Notes under the pieces: generated by a model
Database searches by the model: none
What the model was told of the DNA's origin: nothing
Seen by the model: only the letters and a program-made list of their open reading frames with translations
Program-made: the position numbers and the translations under genes
Assembly (NCBI GenBank): GCA_049363815.1
Contig: JBMQEM010000071.1
Location: 13,599-77,598, forward strand
Direction of reading: 5' to 3'
Length of the DNA stretch: 64,000 nucleotides
Origin: JADKIH01 sp049363815
GTDB lineage: Bacteria > Bacteroidota > Bacteroidia > AKYH767-A > 2013-40CM-41-45
In this document: one piece after another, positions 19,919 to 28,293 of the stretch
Layout of the letters: each line of letters begins with the position of its first letter
How positions within the stretch are numbered: position 1 is the first letter of the stretch

Positions 19919-19987
19919 ACAATTTACCGAAAACCTAAACAAAATCGGTCGAAAAAATCAGTAAATAAGTATGCCACTATACCAATA

Positions 19988-20016
19988 GAAAAGCACTCCT
20001 TTCGAGAGTGCTTTTC
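19988..20016. terminator. Hairpin terminator after the GEVED-type gene
   Basis: Perfect 11-base stem GAAAAGCACTC / GAGTGCTTTTC with a 7-base loop, 18 bases beyond the stop of the minus-strand gene at 20035. It has no long T run, so it may act as a processing or attenuation hairpin. Confidence 0.6.
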
Positions 20017-20034
20017 CATCAAATAAAACAGAGT

Positions 20035-20808
20035 TTAATTTTTTATTACTCGAAATGAGGTATTCATTGTTTCTTTAAGCATGAATAAATATGTCCCTTC
20101 AGATAAACTGTTGATGTCAATGGAGCTATTTATTGAGTTAATTGTCCCTGTAAGCACAATTCTTCCCATATGATCAATAATTGAATACTTATTTCCGACA
20201 TTGTCCGGATCAATACTTAAATTTAAATTTCTATTTGCAGGATTGGGATATAAACTAAAGCTGTTTAATTTATCCTCTTTTACTCCAACATTGGAAGTAA
20301 TATTAACTGTAAAGTCATCAAAATTTCCATATTCATAAATTCCACAAGCACCGTAACCGTTTGCACTTACTGTATAGCAGTCAGTACCCCAACCTGCAAT
20401 TACACGCATTCTATATGCTCCATCAGGAACAGTATTAGGAACAAGGATGAGGAAACTATAGGTTTGAGGATCACCGGCAGTATACTGATAATACAGGTTT
20501 TCTGTTGAATCAAAATCACCGTTCAGATCATAATCGATCCATACACCCACTCCACACCAGGCTCCATTCAAAACCGTCATCGGAGTTGCAACACCTTTTA
20601 CCAATGTCGTTGACATTGTTGTGTAATCAGAAATGGCACAGTCAGTAGATCCAAGTACCCATTGTATACTGTCGAGAGTGATCTCTTTGTTATTCCAGTT
20701 AAAACACCCCTGGTTAAAAGAAGGTTCACAATAGGTAATTTGTGCTTTTGAGGTCTGCACAAATGAGATCGAAATCAGCAAGAGAAGAAGTAATTTTTTT
20801 AGTTTCAT
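20035..20808 (-). CDS. Secreted GEVED-type domain protein with T9SS sorting domain
   Basis: 257 residues with a signal peptide (1-23, ending SKAQ). The middle matches the GEVED-type module of Bacteroidota surface proteins: VWIDYDLNGDFDSTENLYY, a YRMRVIAG strand and a closing YGNFDDFTVNI, a variant of the usual GEVEDYTVNI. Six or more cysteines suggest disulphides. The last 75 residues form a type A sorting domain (LYPNPANRNLNLS ... LSEGTYLFML). It should be exported by T9SS and attached to the surface. Its ligand is unknown. A good upstream promoter and a downstream hairpin suggest its own transcript. Confidence 0.8.
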   Translation of the reverse strand: MKLKKLLLLLLISISFVQTSKAQITYCEPSFNQGCFNWNNKEITLDSIQWVLGSTDCAISDYTTMSTTLVKGVATPMTVLNGAWCGVGVWIDYDLNGDFDSTENLYYQYTAGDPQTYSFLILVPNTVPDGAYRMRVIAGWGTDCYTVSANGYGACGIYEYGNFDDFTVNITSNVGVKEDKLNSFSLYPNPANRNLNLSIDPDNVGNKYSIIDHMGRIVLTGTINSINSSIDINSLSEGTYLFMLKETMNTSFRVIKN

Positions 20809-21227
20809 GTCTGTGGAATTTTGAAATTAACTTGTAACCAAAGTTAAAAAAATCTTTGGATTCCAAAATACATTACACTGCTATAAAGCGCAAATTTCAG
20901 TGTTTTATAACAAATTTAGCCCTCTGAATTACCCAATCTGAAAAAATATACACCGCTTTCCCAAGCAAAGGTCCGTAATGTGAACTCTTTTCCCAGGCAC
21001 TGTTCATGTGCAATTTTACCCAGGAGGTTGTAAATAATAAATTACCCTCCTTCAAAATCTGAAAAAGAAAAATCATTGAATTCTGGATCAGGAATAAATA
21101 AATACTGCTGCGCAATCCAAAATCTGAAATTCTACTACTTCCATTCCAATTCCTTCTGATTGAAGCATCACTCTGTCCTGATACAAAAATTCAACTACAA
21201 AGCATCATTCCGAAATAATAAATCGGT
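20809..21227. other. Intergenic region, 419 bases
   Basis: Apart from the promoter at 20839-20867 I see no supported feature. A short minus-strand frame (21115-20897) has a TTG start and no recognisable protein, so I leave it uncalled. Confidence 0.5.
20839..20867 (-). promoter_or_regulatory. Promoter of the GEVED-type gene
   Basis: On the minus strand: TTTG (20864-20867), 17 bases, then TAACTTTG (20839-20846), a perfect TAnnTTTG -7 element, about 30 bases before the ATG. This is the Bacteroidota house-keeping promoter pattern. Confidence 0.6.
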
Positions 21228-22637
21228 TCAATAATAGGCCGCACATCCAACATGCGAATGAGGTTTCGACTTTCGTTTAAAATCAATGCTAGTTAATTTA
21301 AATCCGAAATAAAGATCGACCCCTGTTATATCATCTCCTGCAAAGCGATCGCTGATGAACGTACCCATTCTGTCTGTTCCAAGATAGAAAATGTGATACC
21401 TCATTGCCAGTCCTAACCTGTGGCGATAATAATCATAGAAGCTATATGGAAACCCAACTTCAAAAAACGGAGTTTCATACCTGATCGTTGCTGCAAGCAT
21501 ATTCGGCCGGTCAACTCTTGCCATTGGCATTGGAACTCTCTGGATAGCGGTCATATTAAAATACCATCGTGGTTTCAGGCAACGGTCGAATTGAAAACTG
21601 AGTCCGGTTGGCAGTGACATTACAAAACTATTCTTGATAGCTGTACCATTCATTGCAGTAGCATAGATCAATGAATCTGCTGCAGCTGTTCCATTGACCT
21701 GGGTATTCTGCACATTGTCAAAATTCAGGGCATCAGTATCAAAATCCATTGCATGGGCATTTCTTCCAAAACGAACAAAGCCCAGATCCATGAGTGATAC
21801 ACCTACTCGATAATCATATTTCTTCATCGGTATAGGTCGTCCGTTAGAATATTTCTGTGTAAATGGATTTGAGACATATTGCGTACCCAGATCAAATCCA
21901 AATCCTGTACATCTGAATTTTAAAAGGTCAGAAGGATCTTCAATATAAGAATAATCAATACTCCCTTTTATTTTCGTTATATATAGCGTGCTGTCGTTTT
22001 CTACTCTGAGATTCGCATCATCAATTCCAGCATAAGAACCTTGAAATGCCGTAATATATTTAAGTGAACCGGCAGCAAGCCATTTTCTTGATTCGCTTTT
22101 ACTTAATTGCTTTCCGAATGAGACTGCTGTTTCAATAAATGTCAGATCACCTATACGCATTCCGTCAACAACTATATCTTTTCCCTGAATAGATTTATAA
22201 TCCATTCCCTTGTATGCAAGAATTGCCAGATCAGAAGAAACATTGTGCACACTGAGATCATTCCTGATCGTCATATGTGCTCCGATAGCCATGTCTTTGA
22301 ACCGAAAAATAAATGCAGGCAAGCCAAGTGCGAAATGCATATTAGCTGCTTTGTCACGACTGTTTGTGTAAAAATTTAATCCGCCATATGGCTCATTATT
22401 CATTGCCTCCGTTCGACCCATAATTTTCCGCTTCGGCATACCGATAAAATTATTGTCGACCGACAAATTAAAACTGATGATCTGTAGTTCCCATTTGTAA
22501 GGCATCAATAGCATGGCAGTCGGATTCATTGCCATACCGGAATTCCCGGCATAGTTTCCATTGGACACACCAAGCATGTCCTGACTGAAAGAAACCTTAG
22601 AAATTAATAATGCTAAGAAAAGTAGCGTTGTTCTCAT
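21228..22637 (-). CDS. DUF5723-type predicted outer-membrane beta-barrel protein
   Basis: 469 residues with a signal peptide ending in SFSQ. The start of the mature protein (LGVSNGNYAGNSGMAMNPTA) and the repeated short amphipathic strands ending in aromatic residues match the Bacteroidota DUF5723 family, which resembles PorP/FadL-like barrels. It is predicted to sit in the outer membrane. Function is not known for the family, though it is often discussed beside T9SS and gliding genes. It is alone here, with no T9SS core gene adjacent. Confidence 0.7.
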   Translation of the reverse strand: MRTTLLFLALLISKVSFSQDMLGVSNGNYAGNSGMAMNPTAMLLMPYKWELQIISFNLSVDNNFIGMPKRKIMGRTEAMNNEPYGGLNFYTNSRDKAANMHFALGLPAFIFRFKDMAIGAHMTIRNDLSVHNVSSDLAILAYKGMDYKSIQGKDIVVDGMRIGDLTFIETAVSFGKQLSKSESRKWLAAGSLKYITAFQGSYAGIDDANLRVENDSTLYITKIKGSIDYSYIEDPSDLLKFRCTGFGFDLGTQYVSNPFTQKYSNGRPIPMKKYDYRVGVSLMDLGFVRFGRNAHAMDFDTDALNFDNVQNTQVNGTAAADSLIYATAMNGTAIKNSFVMSLPTGLSFQFDRCLKPRWYFNMTAIQRVPMPMARVDRPNMLAATIRYETPFFEVGFPYSFYDYYRHRLGLAMRYHIFYLGTDRMGTFISDRFAGDDITGVDLYFGFKLTSIDFKRKSKPHSHVGCAAYY

Positions 22638-22744
22638 TTGCGTGCGTTTGCAGAGGCTAAGGAACGCTTTCAGGGAAGTAAGAGGCTCTAATTAACTGCT
22701 AAACCTTACAAGTCATTGCAAAACTGTAAGACATTATGCAAAAA

Positions 22745-22813
22745 GGTCAAGGATCAAAGGTCAATAGTAAGTAGTGAGAAACCACTATAACCCTTGACCT
22801 TTGACCCTTGACC
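22745..22813. repeat. Long intergenic inverted repeat (20-base arms)
   Basis: The left arm at 22745-22764 and the right arm at 22794-22813 pair over 20 bases with a single mismatch. The 29-base loop contains a nested TAGTG / CACTA pair. Each arm is itself built of the word GGTCAA repeated. It lies 34 bases after the mscL stop and could end or protect that minus-strand transcript. Confidence 0.75.
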
Positions 22814-22846
22814 TATTATTAATTTGAGTTTTTCAGGTAAGAGAAA

Positions 22847-23278
22847 TTATTTTTTCAATAGATCCCTGATCTCCGTCAACAACGCCTGATCCTTTGTTGG
22901 TGGCGGCGGTCCTGCCGGAGCTGCCGGTTCAGCATTTTTCTCCATACGCTTACGCATAGCATTCATAGGCTTTACAACAAACATAAATACAGCCAGAGCA
23001 ATTAATAAGAACGTAATTGCGGCTTGAATAAACATTCCGTAATTAATAGTTACTGCCGGCACTACTTTTCCCGCAGCATCCACTGAAGCGGCCTGAATAG
23101 CGATCTTCAGATCTTTAAAATCAACACCTCCTATTATTAATCCTAATGGTGGCATTAAAATATCGTTTACTAATGAATCAATGATCTTACCGAAGGCACC
23201 TCCGATAACAACACCGACAGCAAGATCAACAACATTTCCTTTGGAAATGAAATCTCTGAATTCTGATGTGAATGACAT
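22847..23278 (-). CDS. mscL: Large-conductance mechanosensitive channel MscL
   Basis: 143 residues from the ATG at 23278; an upstream TTG frame adds eight unsupported residues. It has the MscL N-terminal helix (FRDFISKGNVVDLAVGVVIG), first membrane helix with the small-residue GxxxG-like pore lining, periplasmic loop, second membrane helix (AAITFLLIALAVFMFVV) and a cytoplasmic helix after a Pro-rich linker (PAAPAGPPPP). The homopentamer opens under membrane tension to release solutes on osmotic downshock. Length and motifs are complete. Confidence 0.97.
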   Translation of the reverse strand: MSFTSEFRDFISKGNVVDLAVGVVIGGAFGKIIDSLVNDILMPPLGLIIGGVDFKDLKIAIQAASVDAAGKVVPAVTINYGMFIQAAITFLLIALAVFMFVVKPMNAMRKRMEKNAEPAAPAGPPPPTKDQALLTEIRDLLKK

Positions 23279-23416
23279 AGTTTGTTTTTTTGTGTGGAAC
23301 AATAAATTAATTTGATGTTACAGATCTAGCTTTTCAATTACTCTGTATTCATCACGCAAAAGCAAAAATGATAAATTAAAATCATAATCACGAATTTTTG
23401 AGGTAAATAACAATAA

Positions 23417-23446
23417 TTGGATTTATCCAAGATATTTGTACATTTG
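23417..23446 (+). promoter_or_regulatory. Promoter of the cobalamin riboswitch operon
   Basis: ATTG (23416-23419), a 19-base spacer, then TACATTTG (23439-23446), a perfect -7 TAnnTTTG. Transcription would start near 23453, immediately before the riboswitch. Confidence 0.65.
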
Positions 23447-23454
23447 CAATGGTT

Positions 23455-23621
23455 CTTTGAACACAGATTGGTTTCATTTCACTGTAGAAATGAATTAATA
23501 GGGAACCGTGTGAAAATCACGGGCTGACGCGCAACTGTAAAACTCAATAGTTTCCGGCGATAAACCACTTTATACAATTGTATATGGGAAGGTGCCGGAA
23601 GAGTAAGCCAGGAGACCTGCC
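23455..23621 (+). ncRNA. Cobalamin (B12) riboswitch
   Basis: Conserved aptamer blocks are present in order: GGGAA..GTGTGAAAATCACGG, the B12-box core GCTGACGCGCAACTGTAA (23522 onward), GCGATAAACCACTT, GGGAAGGTGCCGG, and the closing AGTAAGCCAGGAGACCTGCC ending at 23621. In this class adenosyl- or other cobalamin binding folds the RNA so that the downstream uptake genes are turned off. The gene that follows is a BtuB-like receptor, the expected target. Confidence 0.95.
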
Positions 23622-23720
23622 ATTTTGTATCAGACAATGCTTTCGCGAAAAGAAGCTAATGTCGTTTGTCAACAGTATTCAATCTGTTTTCATCGTCGCT
23701 GCTGCATTGTTTTTTGTTCA

Positions 23721-23733
23721 ATCCCATTGGGAT
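23721..23733 (+). promoter_or_regulatory. Hairpin next to the btuB start codon (possible expression platform)
   Basis: ATCCC-ATT-GGGAT forms a 5-base stem two bases before the ATG at 23736. It could hide the initiation region when cobalamin is bound. This is inference from position. Confidence 0.4.
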
Positions 23734-23735
23734 CA

Positions 23736-25646
23736 ATGTTTGCAAGAAAAATTATTTCTGTTCTATTTTATTTAACTCCGTTGCTTCTGACAGCACAGAA
23801 TGACACTACTTCTGTTCTACTAAAAAGTGTGATCATCAGCGCCGTCAGGTCAGACATCCATCCTCCTGGACTTAAGACTGAAAAACCTGATTCTCTGATG
23901 AAGATGTTCTGTATTGACCAGACACTTGGAAATTATTTTACCGACAATACTCCTTCGCTTGTAAAAAATTATGGGCCGGGAGCATTATCAAGTGTATCTC
24001 TGAGAGGTGGTAGCGCCTATCAGACGGCAGTGCTTTGGAAAGGTTTCTCAATTTCCAATCCTATGAATGGGGTTATGGATTTTAACCTGTTACCTACGTT
24101 TCTGTTTGACGATATTTTAATTCAATACGGCGGTTCTTCCTCTTTGTGGGGAAGCGGAGCAATCAGCGGAACAATTCAACTAAGCAATAATAGTAGCATC
24201 GTTAACAGAAATTCCATTAAAGCAGGAAGCAGGTTTTCTTCTGCATCGGGCTGGGCCAATTATGCCGAAGGAAAATTCTCTTTCAGGAAATTTAATTCAT
24301 CAATAAAACTTTTTATTACAGATGAAAAAAATGCTTTTTCGTTTCATCAGAATGGTGAATTGAAAAAACAAGTTCATGCGGATGCAATTGGCAGAGGAAT
24401 TGTCGCTGAGAATAATTTTCTATTCAATTCCAGGACAACATTAAGCTTTAATTTCTGGTATCAATTTGCCGACAGAAATATTGCCCCTGTTCTTACTGAA
24501 GCAATTTCCAACGCTGTTCAAACCGATAAAAATTACAGATATAACATCACTTTTACCAGATCATTTAATAACGGAAAATTCGTTTTCAGAAATGCATACT
24601 TTAATGAGAGACTATTCTATAACGACTCCTCTTTAAAAGAACCGTCTATCTCAAACTGTAAAACCCTGATCTCTGAACCTGAATACTCTATTTCGTTTCA
24701 CAAGTTCCACACTTTTCAAGCAGGATTAAATCTAACGGCAATAAATGCAACAGCTACTGAATTCAATCAGGAAGCTGAGGTGATACGCAAAGCCGCCTAC
24801 CTGGCATACAATTTAAAAGTTAAAAAACTTGGTTTTTCTGTTTCTGCACGAAAGGAAATAAACGAATTTCAGCAACCGCCTGTCGTATTTTCTACGGGTA
24901 TCAAGTACTTATTCTCTGACTGGCTTAAATTTTTTGGAAGTTTCAGCACAGTGTACAGAAATCCAACTGTCAATGACCTGTTCTGGCAACCCGGCGGAAA
25001 TACGGAACTACTTCCTGAAACAGGTATATCCTATGAAAGCACACTGGAACTTGACTTATTTCAACTGACAGGAAAAAATTCAAATGATTCAAATGCATTC
25101 TCTTTCCTGATTACCGGTTATAAAAAAGAGATCGACAACTGGATTTCATGGACACCTCACGGAACTGTATGGATTCCTTCTAATATTAAAAATGTACATT
25201 CATATGGAGCGGAAAATTCAATCGTGTTTAAAAAGAAATTCAGACATGTTTTATTTCATCTGAGTACGTTTTACGGATACACGATCTCAGAAACAACTGC
25301 TTCCGGATACGCTTTTGACGCCTCAGTTGGAAAGCAATTGATCTATGTCCCGATGTATAAAGCCGGCGGGTCACTTTCATTGACCTACAAAAACTCTGCA
25401 CTCTCATTCAATCAAACTTATACGGGAATCAGATTTACAACAACCGATAATAGTTCTTTTCTGGACGACTACACAAAAGTATCTACTCAATTTGATCAGC
25501 GATTTGAAATACAGAATTCTGTACTCGCATTATTTATCAGGGTCGATAATTTATTTAACAAAGACTATCAGTCTGTATTAAACCGGCCTGAACCACTGAG
25601 GAACTTCTCATTCGGAATTAACATTACTTACACTCAAAAAAAATAA
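23736..25646 (+). CDS. btuB: BtuB-like TonB-dependent vitamin B12 receptor
   Basis: 636 residues from the ATG at 23736. The open frame begins earlier, at a TTG inside the riboswitch, but only the later ATG gives a proper signal peptide (FARKIISVLFYLTPLLLTAQ). A TonB-box-like VIISAVRSD is followed by a plug domain (SLRGGSAYQTAVLWKGFSI, YGGSSSLWGSGAISGTIQL) and a 22-strand type barrel ending in LRNFSFGINITYTQ. It imports cobalamin across the outer membrane using TonB energy. The substrate is assigned from the cobalamin riboswitch directly upstream. The lipoprotein gene starts eight bases after its stop, so they form one operon. Confidence 0.9.
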   Translation: MFARKIISVLFYLTPLLLTAQNDTTSVLLKSVIISAVRSDIHPPGLKTEKPDSLMKMFCIDQTLGNYFTDNTPSLVKNYGPGALSSVSLRGGSAYQTAVLWKGFSISNPMNGVMDFNLLPTFLFDDILIQYGGSSSLWGSGAISGTIQLSNNSSIVNRNSIKAGSRFSSASGWANYAEGKFSFRKFNSSIKLFITDEKNAFSFHQNGELKKQVHADAIGRGIVAENNFLFNSRTTLSFNFWYQFADRNIAPVLTEAISNAVQTDKNYRYNITFTRSFNNGKFVFRNAYFNERLFYNDSSLKEPSISNCKTLISEPEYSISFHKFHTFQAGLNLTAINATATEFNQEAEVIRKAAYLAYNLKVKKLGFSVSARKEINEFQQPPVVFSTGIKYLFSDWLKFFGSFSTVYRNPTVNDLFWQPGGNTELLPETGISYESTLELDLFQLTGKNSNDSNAFSFLITGYKKEIDNWISWTPHGTVWIPSNIKNVHSYGAENSIVFKKKFRHVLFHLSTFYGYTISETTASGYAFDASVGKQLIYVPMYKAGGSLSLTYKNSALSFNQTYTGIRFTTTDNSSFLDDYTKVSTQFDQRFEIQNSVLALFIRVDNLFNKDYQSVLNRPEPLRNFSFGINITYTQKK

Positions 25647-25653
25647 TAAAATC

Positions 25654-26691
25654 ATGAAATCAAGAATTACACTTTTAACCATTGCTGCATTGGCATTTTA
25701 CTCCTGCAAGAAAGAAAAGATCGACGAACCACTTCCAACATCATTCACAGCAGCTGCCGACGGAATATTCATTTGCAATGAGGGTAATTTTACAGGCGGC
25801 AATGCATCGATTACTTACACCAACGGCTCAGAAACGGAAACCGTTCAGGATGTTTATAGAATTGCAAACAATGAAGATCTGGGAGACGTAGGACAGAGTT
25901 TGACAAAAATAAATGATAAGATCTATATTGTAGTTAACAACTCTTCGAAAATTGAAGTTGTTGACGCATTTACATTAAAAAAGTCTGCTACGATCACGGG
26001 CTTTAATTCTCCACGGTTCATGACAGAAGTAACTTCCGGAAAAGTTTATGTAACTGATCTGTATGCAAACGGAATTTCAATTGTTGATTTAGCATCAAAT
26101 ACGATCACAGGAAACATCAGTCTTAACGGTTCAACCGAAGAGCTTTTGCTTTACAATGGAAAAGTATATGTTACCAATTTATCCACTTCGTATTTATACA
26201 TCATTGAACCATCAACAGATGTCGTTGAAGACAGTATACTGATCGGTCCCGGAGGAAATTCATTGCAGGTAGATAAAAACAATAAACTCTGGGTGCTGTG
26301 CGGCGGCGACTATATAACAAGCACTCCCGGAAGTCTTCACAGAGTTGATCCTGCAACAAAAACTGTTGAATTTTCCCGGTCCTTTCCCGCAGGGGATTAT
26401 CCAACGCGTTTGGTAATCAATGAGACCAATGACGAACTTTATTACCTAAACTTAAATGTTTATAAGATGTCAATAAATGATTCTGACATTCCTTCAACAT
26501 TTTTTATAGATGCTGCAGGAAAAAGTTTTTATGGAATGTCATTCGACATGGTAAAGCATATACTATATGTTTCCGATGTCATAGATTATCAGCAGGCAGG
26601 CAGGATCTATCGCTACGAAACAACAGGAAATCTGATCAATAGTATACCGGCGGGGGTTATTCCGGGGGAAGTTTTGTTCTTGAATAATTAG
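25654..26691 (+). CDS. YncE-like beta-propeller lipoprotein, BtuG-like B12 capture protein
   Basis: 345 residues. The lipobox-type signal ends at Cys17 (ALAFYSC), followed by a charged KKEK stretch typical of surface-exported Bacteroidota lipoproteins. The rest is a repetitive beta-propeller of the YncE/DUF5074 kind, with blades such as KIYIVVNNSSKIEVVDAFTL, KVYVTDLYANGISIVDL, KVYVTNLSTSYLYIIEP and ELYYLNLNVYKMS. BtuG of Bacteroides is a propeller lipoprotein that caps BtuB and binds B12 very tightly. The fold, lipoprotein signal and place in a cobalamin-controlled operon fit the same role. Sequence-level orthology was not tested; the equivalence is inferred from context. Confidence 0.8.
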   Translation: MKSRITLLTIAALAFYSCKKEKIDEPLPTSFTAAADGIFICNEGNFTGGNASITYTNGSETETVQDVYRIANNEDLGDVGQSLTKINDKIYIVVNNSSKIEVVDAFTLKKSATITGFNSPRFMTEVTSGKVYVTDLYANGISIVDLASNTITGNISLNGSTEELLLYNGKVYVTNLSTSYLYIIEPSTDVVEDSILIGPGGNSLQVDKNNKLWVLCGGDYITSTPGSLHRVDPATKTVEFSRSFPAGDYPTRLVINETNDELYYLNLNVYKMSINDSDIPSTFFIDAAGKSFYGMSFDMVKHILYVSDVIDYQQAGRIYRYETTGNLINSIPAGVIPGEVLFLNN

Positions 26692-26702
26692 ACGGAGGGT
26701 TG

Positions 26703-26751
26703 CAGGCTGCAGGTTAGCTTTAATTCGTCTACGAAGTTAACCTGAAACCTG
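26703..26751. terminator. Bidirectional hairpin between convergent genes
   Basis: An 18-base arm at 26703-26720 (ending CAGGTTAGCTT) pairs with 26734-26751 (AAGTTAACCTG...) with about three mismatches. It lies between the convergent stops of the propeller lipoprotein and the DUF58 gene. Confidence 0.65.
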
Positions 26752-26757
26752 AAACAA

Positions 26758-27675
26758 TCAAGCCATCTTCTCCCGCTTCAACAAATACGGCAACAACACA
26801 TGGCGGTAGCCTTCGTTGATATCTGCTTCGACAAAATCGATCCGGTATTGTGCGCAGCGGAGTTTGAGATCGTGCTTGAATTCTTTCATCGAATTGACGT
26901 AGGTGTCACGGATCTCATTTGAATGAACTTTCACTTCTTCCCCGCTCTCAACATCGATAAATAAATACGGACGGTTTTCAAATTTAAAATCTTCTTCTGT
27001 TTTTTTATCTGTTACATGAAAAAGTACCACTTCATGCTTATTATGTTTCAGATGTTGCAGGGCACTGAATATTTCTTCTTTGTTATTATTTGTATCCATC
27101 ATATCACTGAAAATAATTACCAGTGAACGTTTATGGATCGTTTCAGCAATTTCATGTAAAGCCTGTGCACCCATTGTTTTTGTTCCGGTCTGAATCTTAG
27201 TATCAGCAATACGTTTTTCCATTTCAGAAAAAAGCATTTTGTGATGAACAGAACTGGAACGCGCCTGAGTATTGATCTCAATTTTATCTGAAAAAATACT
27301 TAACCCAACCGCATCACGCTGTAATCTCAGCATATATGCAATTGCTGCAGCTGCATGAACTGAAAAATTGATCTTGCTCTGCACCTTTCCATCTTCCGGG
27401 AAATGCATAGAAGAAGAATTATCGATGATCAACTGACACCGCAGATTTGTTTCTTCTTCATACCGTTTCACAAATAACTTATCAGTTCGGCCAAACAGGC
27501 GCCAGTCTATGTGCTTGGTTGATTCGCCTTTGTTATAAAGCCGGTGTTCGGCAAACTCTACCGAAAATCCATGAAAAGGACTTTTATGTAATCCGGTGAT
27601 AAATCCTTCGACAACCTGACGTGCTAAAAGTTCGAGGTGACCGAGTTGCTGGATTTCATGTTGGGTTATAGGCAT
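26758..27675 (-). CDS. DUF58 domain protein (von Willebrand A-like fold)
   Basis: 305 residues from the ATG at 27675. It carries the DUF58 hallmark of a basic N-terminal helix followed by EFAEHRLYNKGESTKHIDWRLF and then a VWA-like domain with LIIDNSSSM (metal-site DxSxS) and VIIFSDMMD. Members usually sit next to a MoxR-type AAA ATPase and BatA/BatB genes. None is adjacent here, so the partner must be elsewhere. No enzyme activity is established. Cytoplasmic; no membrane segment. Confidence 0.88.
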   Translation of the reverse strand: MPITQHEIQQLGHLELLARQVVEGFITGLHKSPFHGFSVEFAEHRLYNKGESTKHIDWRLFGRTDKLFVKRYEEETNLRCQLIIDNSSSMHFPEDGKVQSKINFSVHAAAAIAYMLRLQRDAVGLSIFSDKIEINTQARSSSVHHKMLFSEMEKRIADTKIQTGTKTMGAQALHEIAETIHKRSLVIIFSDMMDTNNNKEEIFSALQHLKHNKHEVVLFHVTDKKTEEDFKFENRPYLFIDVESGEEVKVHSNEIRDTYVNSMKEFKHDLKLRCAQYRIDFVEADINEGYRHVLLPYLLKREKMA

Positions 27676-27787
27676 ATTCAAATATAGATAAACAACGTTA
27701 TTTCAAACAACTTTTCTTACAAGATTAAATTGTGAAGAAGTAATTCTTTTAAGCTTCGTGTTCTGCAGGAAATAATCTTTAAAAAAG

Positions 27788-27809
27788 AAGCCGGGCAATT
27801 ACCCGGCTT
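27788..27809 (-). terminator. Rho-independent terminator of trxA
   Basis: Perfect AAGCCGGG / CCCGGCTT stem with a 6-base loop. On the minus strand it is followed by a T-rich run, 21 bases after the trxA stop. Confidence 0.85.
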
Positions 27810-27830
27810 ACTTTTAAGATTGAATTTTAT

Positions 27831-28151
27831 TTATACTAACTGAGCATTCAGTTTGTTTGACAAAATTGATTTTGGAACTGCTCCAACTTGTTTATCTACG
27901 ATCTCTCCGTTCTTGAAGATCAATAACGTCGGAATATTACGGATGCCGTAATTCATAGAGATATTCGGATTGTTGTCGACATTTACTTTTCCAATAACTG
28001 CCTTTCCATCATACTCTTTTGCTAATTCTTCAACGATCGGACCGACCATTCTGCATGGTCCGCACCATTCTGCCCAAAAGTCTACCAGTACCGGTTTATC
28101 AGACTTTAAGACCATTTCTTCAAAATTCGAATCTGTGATTTCGATTGCCAT
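27831..28151 (-). CDS. trxA: Thioredoxin
   Basis: 106 residues, the normal size. The active site is WAEWCGPCRM, with the buried Asp in VLVDFWAEW and the cis-Pro in GIRNIPTLLIF. It reduces protein disulphides in the cytoplasm using electrons from thioredoxin reductase. It has its own strong terminator and is 143 bases downstream of dnaE on the same strand. Confidence 0.97.
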   Translation of the reverse strand: MAIEITDSNFEEMVLKSDKPVLVDFWAEWCGPCRMVGPIVEELAKEYDGKAVIGKVNVDNNPNISMNYGIRNIPTLLIFKNGEIVDKQVGAVPKSILSNKLNAQLV

Positions 28152-28293
28152 AATTTACTTTCTTTATACTGTTTAAATTTATTTTTTGCAGATAAGCCTT
28201 TGCAATTTCTAAGCCGTTTGCGATTTCCTGCCACAAAGACAGGTCAACTATGGTAGCTAACGGATGAGACTGCAATATAGTCTAAGGAAGACG

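Noticed and set aside
20897..21115. 72-residue minus-strand frame in the gap between the GEVED-type and DUF5723 genes
   Set aside because: TTG start, no domain and no conserved context; likely chance.
23625..23735. Start of the btuB frame at the TTG inside the riboswitch region
   Set aside because: The added N-terminal residues are Cys-rich and not signal-like; the ATG at 23736 gives a proper signal peptide and lies after the aptamer.
26758..27675. Part of a MoxR/Bat aerotolerance operon
   Set aside because: The DUF58 protein fits that system, but no MoxR ATPase or Bat gene is next to it in this window.
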